From a virus, in the IMG/VR virus record IMGVR_UViG_3300023174_000124, positions 1 through 64,000 of that record: DNA of 64,000 nt. One strand, given 5' to 3'. The notes beneath the pieces were generated by a model. That model was not told the DNA's origin. It saw only the letters and a list, made by a program, of their open reading frames with translations, and did no database searches. Shown here piece after piece: positions 59,159 through 64,000 of the stretch. The position numbers and the translations under genes were made by a program. Positions within the stretch are counted from its first letter, which is position 1. Each line of letters opens with the position of its first letter.

Positions 59159-62100
59159 TTATTTAGTTCCTTTCTTTTCAGTCCACAGAATACCACTACC
59201 TGTAAACACATCTCCACTAGATTCTAAAGCAGCTTTTTCTAATGCTGATTTTTCTTTTTGATCTATTGCTTCTAAATTAGAAGAATAGGTTTCAGTAAGA
59301 GTTCGTAATCTATCTGTAGCTGTATTAGTATTATTTAAAATTCTATTTATGTTAGTATCAAGAGTACTCTTAAAAGAAGAGAGATTTGTTTCACTGAGTT
59401 CCTCTGCACCTCTATAATTATCTTGATCTATCTTCCATTCAATACCTTTTTCTATCATTACATCATGTAATTTTTGAGAGAAGGTATCATGTTCAGCACC
59501 ACTAAAATCTAATTTAACATAAGGTGTGTTATATTCCGTTAGGTTTTCTAAATCTAAATCTGAATCATAACCTCTACATTGACAAACAGACCCACTATTT
59601 TTAATACCACCTGGAGCTATTTGATTAAGTGCTTTGGGGACATTACTAGCGACTACATATTTATTCGTTTCTGATTCACTTAAAATTCTATTTGTTAAAC
59701 CTGACATAAATGCTTCTCTAATAGCTTCACTTGTATTTTCTTTAGGTTTTTCAAAACCTGTGCTATTAAATATAACATCTCTTTCTTCAGGAGACATATT
59801 AACAAATTTATCAGCAGATGAACCTAACACTTCTTGGATTTCTTTTGTATCTTTTGTGTTTTTAAGTATCTTATACAGACTTTCAATTTCTGCTGTGCCT
59901 AATAATCTAGTAAAGTCTTGTTCTACTAAAGACATATAAGTACCATTTACTTTTAAATCTAAACCTCTACCATATGCTTGAAAACCATATACTTCATAAC
60001 CTTCTTCATCGGAGACAGGGAATACCATACTCTTTTTTGTCTTTTTAGTGAAAGAACTATTAAGAGTACTAGGATTAACCCCATCCTTTTTCAAATTTAT
60101 AGGATTACCTTTAGCATTAAGTGCTGTTATGGTTTCATTTAGTTTTTGATATTCTATTTGAGAATTTTCAAGTTCGGATGGTGTTCTTTGTGCAGGAGTT
60201 TTAGCTGTTAAATCAAAATAGGCTTTATGTCCTTTTTCAATAGCAGTCCATAGGTTACCTGCAGCATATTGTATTTGTTTATATAATTCATTTCTAAATG
60301 CTGTACTTTGAACATCTTCTTCAACAATAGCAGGTGGTGGAATAAGGAAGTTTTCTCTAACTCTATATACAAATCTAATTTCAGTCACAGACCTTGTTCT
60401 ATTTAAAACACCTTGACTATGAGGTTTAAGGGTATTATCTATCCCTTTAACAGGTGGATATTCTCCTGAATCTCCTGAGGTATTCCCTTCTAGGGTTTTA
60501 AAATTCCCTTGTCCATTTACAGGTGGTTCTTGGCATAAAGTTATATGTTTACCATATTTATCTTCAAGTTTGCCAACAACAATAATATCACCTACTCTAA
60601 TATCTTCACCACTTAAATTTTTACCATTCTGCCATTCCATTCTATATAAAGCACTAGTAGTGTCATCTTTTTTATCTGACACAGTAAACCCACCTAATCC
60701 CCCTTGATATAATCTTGTTGTAGAAGGGAATAGGCTTTTAATTAGGTTTATATCTGTAACAAAATTTTGATAACAAAAAGCTGCAAATGACCCACACCAT
60801 TCATTATCTAAGGCTTTATTTCCATTCTTCCATGCTTCAAGGTCTTCCCATGACTTATTAACAGTGAAAGTACTTCCGAATATAGCTTGAAAGTAATTAC
60901 TATCTATATATTCATTACCTGCATTTAAAATAGCATATTCAGGGTTATTCACAGCATTAGCTCCCCCTCTTGCTTTCATCCATTCATATTTAGTGGGATG
61001 AAACCATTCAAAAGCAAGTCCTCTTTGAAACTCTTGATAAGCAATATCTATTATTTGACTTGCTACTATATCTGTATTTTTAAGAGGTGCTTTTTTGCTC
61101 TCTTGTACAACACCATTAGGGGCAAATAATTTAGCAGGGTCTTTAATTAAATCTTTTACATCATTAGGAATACTAGGATTTGCTATTATAAGAGATACAT
61201 CTAATAACTTAGCTATCAATTCTTCTGTTGGGCTTGAATTTCTTATATTTTTATAACTAGCTTCTTTAATAAAGTTCTCAATAAAATCATTCCTAGTGAC
61301 AACTTTATTCGACCTATAAAAATCAGCAGGAACATCTATATAGATTTCTTCTTTTTTGTTTTTATCTACTTTTACAAAAACTTCATGTTCTTGAAAAGTT
61401 AGAGATGTAATTTCATTAGTAGCAATTACTTCAGTTTTTTTAGTAAAAGAGTTTTTTACTTTAAGACCTGCTTTAGGAAAATCTTGAGTAAATACTACTG
61501 TATCGCCATCTCCACTAGGATCAGGTTTTACAATATTGATTTTATTTCCATTAAAACGATCTTCGGATGTTCTTAGTAGTCTTTCACCTACACTTACAAT
61601 TTCATTACTTTGTACATCAAATGCAATTTCAGTAGCACCTTGCATTTTAGGGTCAGGGTGAGAACTACTATAATATCTAAAATAACCTGGGACATGAGGT
61701 GAGAAAGCATTTTTTTTATTAGAAAGTAATTCTAAAATACTAGCAGTACTTCCCATACCTGTAGATGTTTCATTTGCTCTTTGTTTGTTTATTCTAACCG
61801 CATTGATTAAATCTAATAATGTTAAAGCAGGTAATTGTCCTTCAGGTGGGTTTAATAAAGTTCTTTCATATTCTTCATTATAAATAAAACTTACATTTTC
61901 TGATTGGTCTTGGGCTCTAGTTTCTACATTAGTGAGATTATTATAAGCCTTTTCCATATTGTCTTTTACTTGTTGTTGTTCTTCTGCCTTTTGATCAGGT
62001 GATAGTTTTTTATTCTTTTTACTTACAGCTGATTGTAAGTCTTTTTGATACTCTGTGTTTATACTAGAAATATCTTTTTGCCCTTGACTAATATCTTTAC

Positions 62101-64000
62101 CTGATATTGTCCCTATTTGTTGTGGTGCACCATCATCAACAGGATTAAGCACTACAAATTTAGCATTCTCATCAAAGATGTCTTCAACACTATCGGGAGC
62201 TAAAGATAAAACCTTTAAATTCATAGCTTCTACAATAAGCATATTTTTAAAGTGAGGTTTATCTATTTCAAGAGTTTCAGTACCCATATAAAAGAAATTA
62301 GGGTCTATACGAGTCATATCAAGACCCATAACAACATTAGGAAAACCTGTTACTTTATATTTAATTTCATTTTCTAAACCTGTAGTGCCTACAATCTCTT
62401 CTTTCTTTTTAAGATATTTAGAACCTTTATAGGTATTTATAAGGTCAACAGCTCTACTAGGGTCATCTTTATAAGAAACATTTTCATCACCTGGTGGCAT
62501 AAATCTTTTTCTTCTAGCTTTAATTTCTATTGTAGTGCTACAAGAAGATCCATAACTAAAATCGTGAGATACAGATGTGACATAATAGAAACAGTCTATA
62601 TGTTCTATATATACAGGGTAGCCAGGTTTAATTTCAGGTCGGAGGGTGATAGAAACGGAAGCTGTTTCGGCTTCTTGGTTTTGTCTATCTAATTCAGCGG
62701 CGGCATAATAGAAAGCAGAAGTAGTGTTAGTATGTATATTACTATCTATATCTAAAGGTCTCCACCCATATTTAGCGACAAGTTTATAATCTATATAGGT
62801 GGATTTAGGTGCTACAAATTCATCATCTACAACACCATTAATGTTTTTAAAGTTAACACCTTTAACCACAGCATAAGTATACTGAGGTTCTTTAACAGAG
62901 AAGTTCATACTAATAATATCTTCGGGTTTAAGAACATAAACTCTACTAGCTTTGGTGTTAAGATTATATAAAGGTGGTTTAAAAACTAAATCGCCATCTA
63001 CATCTTGATAAAATTCAAAATTGGCTTTTTCGGCAACAGTAGAAGCGATTTGTTGTTTAGTTTCATAAGTAGATTCCCACATATTAATACTAGCTAAATT
63101 ACCTATATCTAAAACATACGCTTGCATATCTGATGTGAGAGAACCCCTACCACTTTCTGAGGTAGCATTTACTTCAATAATATCAGGACCTCTTTCTAAA
63201 ATTTGAGAACTTGTACCTGCTCCATTAATTCTTACAATATTTCTTTGTCTAAATAGATTAGCACCACTTGCCCCATTGGCAGTTCCTGTTTGAGATTGGG
63301 CTCTATTTACAGTTTTTAAACTATCTGAGACCATTTTACTTGTGGAAGCACCTCCATAATAAACTTGTTCTAGACTAGAAAACAATCTGCCTGAAGTACC
63401 GTGCATTCTTAAACCATACATACCTTGAGAGAATCTTCGTTCCCAATATCTAAGACTTAAACTGAAAGCATCTTGCTTACCTACACGAGCATTAACATTT
63501 GTCTTTTTATTAAGACCTGCAACAATACCTTGAGCAGACCCACCTGAATCTCTATATAATTTATAGATAATTTGGTGGGGTGTCATACCTGTAAAAATAT
63601 GACCATTCATTTGAACTTGTCCAGGTGATTCACTAGGTCTAGCTGCCATAGATGCAGTATTTGTATCTATATGTTGATATTGCCAAAAATGAAGTAAATT
63701 ATTACAACTAAAAGAACCATTATAAAACCCACCACTATAAGCATAACTTATAGATGTCACTACACCATGAAAAACAGGATAATAAGGTTTCATTTTCAAA
63801 TCTTTAAGATTATAACTCTCATCTTCATATTCTACTATCTCATTAGCATTTAATTCTTTAACATCAAATACACCACGAATATAAACATTTACTTCAAGAC
63901 CAGGTGTAATAAGAAAAGCACCATCTTTAAAGATACTATCTCCATGATGTTTAGGTATAGAAAAGTTAATAGTAGAATCACCACTACTAGAATCTACACC
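59159..64000 (-). CDS. Baseplate hub with embedded CHAP/DUF2272-like cell-wall hydrolase (5' end outside window)
   Basis: At least 1614 residues; the frame is open to the right edge, so the start lies beyond 64000. A gpD/gp27-type hub domain is seen in the first part (near 62640-63000, IKPGYPVYIEHIDCFYYVTS). Between about 60450 and 60800 is a cysteine hydrolase: WCGSFAAFC (nucleophile), GDIIVVG, KHITLC (His) and LEGNTSG (Asn), the order of CHAP and DUF2272 peptidoglycan hydrolases. The rest is helical. It would cut the wall during injection. The stop is 1 bp before the spike start, so the two are translated together. Confidence 0.8.
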   Translation of the reverse strand, partial: GVDSSSGDSTINFSIPKHHGDSIFKDGAFLITPGLEVNVYIRGVFDVKELNANEIVEYEDESYNLKDLKMKPYYPVFHGVVTSISYAYSGGFYNGSFSCNNLLHFWQYQHIDTNTASMAARPSESPGQVQMNGHIFTGMTPHQIIYKLYRDSGGSAQGIVAGLNKKTNVNARVGKQDAFSLSLRYWERRFSQGMYGLRMHGTSGRLFSSLEQVYYGGASTSKMVSDSLKTVNRAQSQTGTANGASGANLFRQRNIVRINGAGTSSQILERGPDIIEVNATSESGRGSLTSDMQAYVLDIGNLASINMWESTYETKQQIASTVAEKANFEFYQDVDGDLVFKPPLYNLNTKASRVYVLKPEDIISMNFSVKEPQYTYAVVKGVNFKNINGVVDDEFVAPKSTYIDYKLVAKYGWRPLDIDSNIHTNTTSAFYYAAAELDRQNQEAETASVSITLRPEIKPGYPVYIEHIDCFYYVTSVSHDFSYGSSCSTTIEIKARRKRFMPPGDENVSYKDDPSRAVDLINTYKGSKYLKKKEEIVGTTGLENEIKYKVTGFPNVVMGLDMTRIDPNFFYMGTETLEIDKPHFKNMLIVEAMNLKVLSLAPDSVEDIFDENAKFVVLNPVDDGAPQQIGTISGKDISQGQKDISSINTEYQKDLQSAVSKKNKKLSPDQKAEEQQQVKDNMEKAYNNLTNVETRAQDQSENVSFIYNEEYERTLLNPPEGQLPALTLLDLINAVRINKQRANETSTGMGSTASILELLSNKKNAFSPHVPGYFRYYSSSHPDPKMQGATEIAFDVQSNEIVSVGERLLRTSEDRFNGNKINIVKPDPSGDGDTVVFTQDFPKAGLKVKNSFTKKTEVIATNEITSLTFQEHEVFVKVDKNKKEEIYIDVPADFYRSNKVVTRNDFIENFIKEASYKNIRNSSPTEELIAKLLDVSLIIANPSIPNDVKDLIKDPAKLFAPNGVVQESKKAPLKNTDIVASQIIDIAYQEFQRGLAFEWFHPTKYEWMKARGGANAVNNPEYAILNAGNEYIDSNYFQAIFGSTFTVNKSWEDLEAWKNGNKALDNEWCGSFAAFCYQNFVTDINLIKSLFPSTTRLYQGGLGGFTVSDKKDDTTSALYRMEWQNGKNLSGEDIRVGDIIVVGKLEDKYGKHITLCQEPPVNGQGNFKTLEGNTSGDSGEYPPVKGIDNTLKPHSQGVLNRTRSVTEIRFVYRVRENFLIPPPAIVEEDVQSTAFRNELYKQIQYAAGNLWTAIEKGHKAYFDLTAKTPAQRTPSELENSQIEYQKLNETITALNAKGNPINLKKDGVNPSTLNSSFTKKTKKSMVFPVSDEEGYEVYGFQAYGRGLDLKVNGTYMSLVEQDFTRLLGTAEIESLYKILKNTKDTKEIQEVLGSSADKFVNMSPEERDVIFNSTGFEKPKENTSEAIREAFMSGLTNRILSESETNKYVVASNVPKALNQIAPGGIKNSGSVCQCRGYDSDLDLENLTEYNTPYVKLDFSGAEHDTFSQKLHDVMIEKGIEWKIDQDNYRGAEELSETNLSSFKSTLDTNINRILNNTNTATDRLRTLTETYSSNLEAIDQKEKSALEKAALESSGDVFTGSGILWTEKKGTK

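Noticed and set aside
1-64000. Alternative genetic code with reassigned TAG or TGA, as in some huge gut phages
   Set aside because: TAA, TAG and TGA all end long, well-formed genes at sensible places, and none is needed inside a frame.

Overview
The window is a stretch of a large tailed bacteriophage (contractile-tail, myovirus-type) with low-GC DNA. The evidence is a contractile tail-sheath protein, a baseplate hub and spike, modular tail fibres, head/neck-type proteins, a family A DNA polymerase, a TOPRIM primase core, a phage-borne tRNA-Glu and dozens of small tightly packed genes. TAA, TAG and TGA all act as stops, so the standard bacterial code applies. The three clear promoters outside the late genes are sigma70-like (TTGACA/TATAAT with 17-bp spacers), pointing to an ordinary bacterial host; the species cannot be read from the sequence. 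A signal peptide and a Cys-plus-membrane C-terminal tail on one giant phage protein suggest a host with a Gram-negative-type C-terminal sorting system, but this is inference.

Layout. 1-800: tRNA-Glu, a tRNA-like element and a small membrane protein. 0.8-6.2 kb: a 1721-aa secreted PKD-repeat protein. 6.2-7.2 kb: intergenic regulatory DNA with two promoter candidates, a terminator, a structured RNA candidate and a 14-bp tandem repeat. 7.2-13 kb: small accessory genes, a histone H1-like protein and DNA polymerase. 13-22.3 kb: a 1615-aa tail sheath with large insertions and neck/tail-completion genes. 22.5-28.6 kb: mixed virion, membrane and peptidase genes. 28.7-31.2 kb: a three-gene fibre cassette on the opposite strand. 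31-36.9 kb: small virion-type genes, a nuclease, paralogous structural proteins and zinc ribbons. 36.9-42.9 kb: an Ntn hydrolase that appears to be fused to a SWIM zinc finger by -1 frameshifting, a gamma-glutamylcyclotransferase and four membrane proteins, two of them tandem copies. 43-51.5 kb: two very large charged coiled-coil proteins, probable virion components and a C39-like peptidase. 51.6-54 kb: a plus-strand pair of paralogous Rossmann-type (DUF2325-like) proteins, each with its own sigma70 promoter. 54-64 kb: small genes, primase core, baseplate spike and a baseplate hub with an embedded CHAP-like cell-wall hydrolase; the hub runs off the right edge.

How it works together. Most minus-strand genes form a late virion programme with short gaps or ATGA/TAATG overlaps, implying polycistronic, coupled translation. 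The plus-strand islands (fibres, 23708, DUF2325-like pair, primase) interrupt it. The most unusual features are: (1) an A10 slippery run linking the Ntn hydrolase to a start-less SWIM zinc-finger reading frame; (2) hairpins over or beside the ribosome-binding site of at least a dozen genes; (3) the DUF2325-like pair; (4) a short LIR-A-NP-LR-type peptide recurring at the termini of several virion-type proteins. Functional calls come from motif reading only; no search was run.
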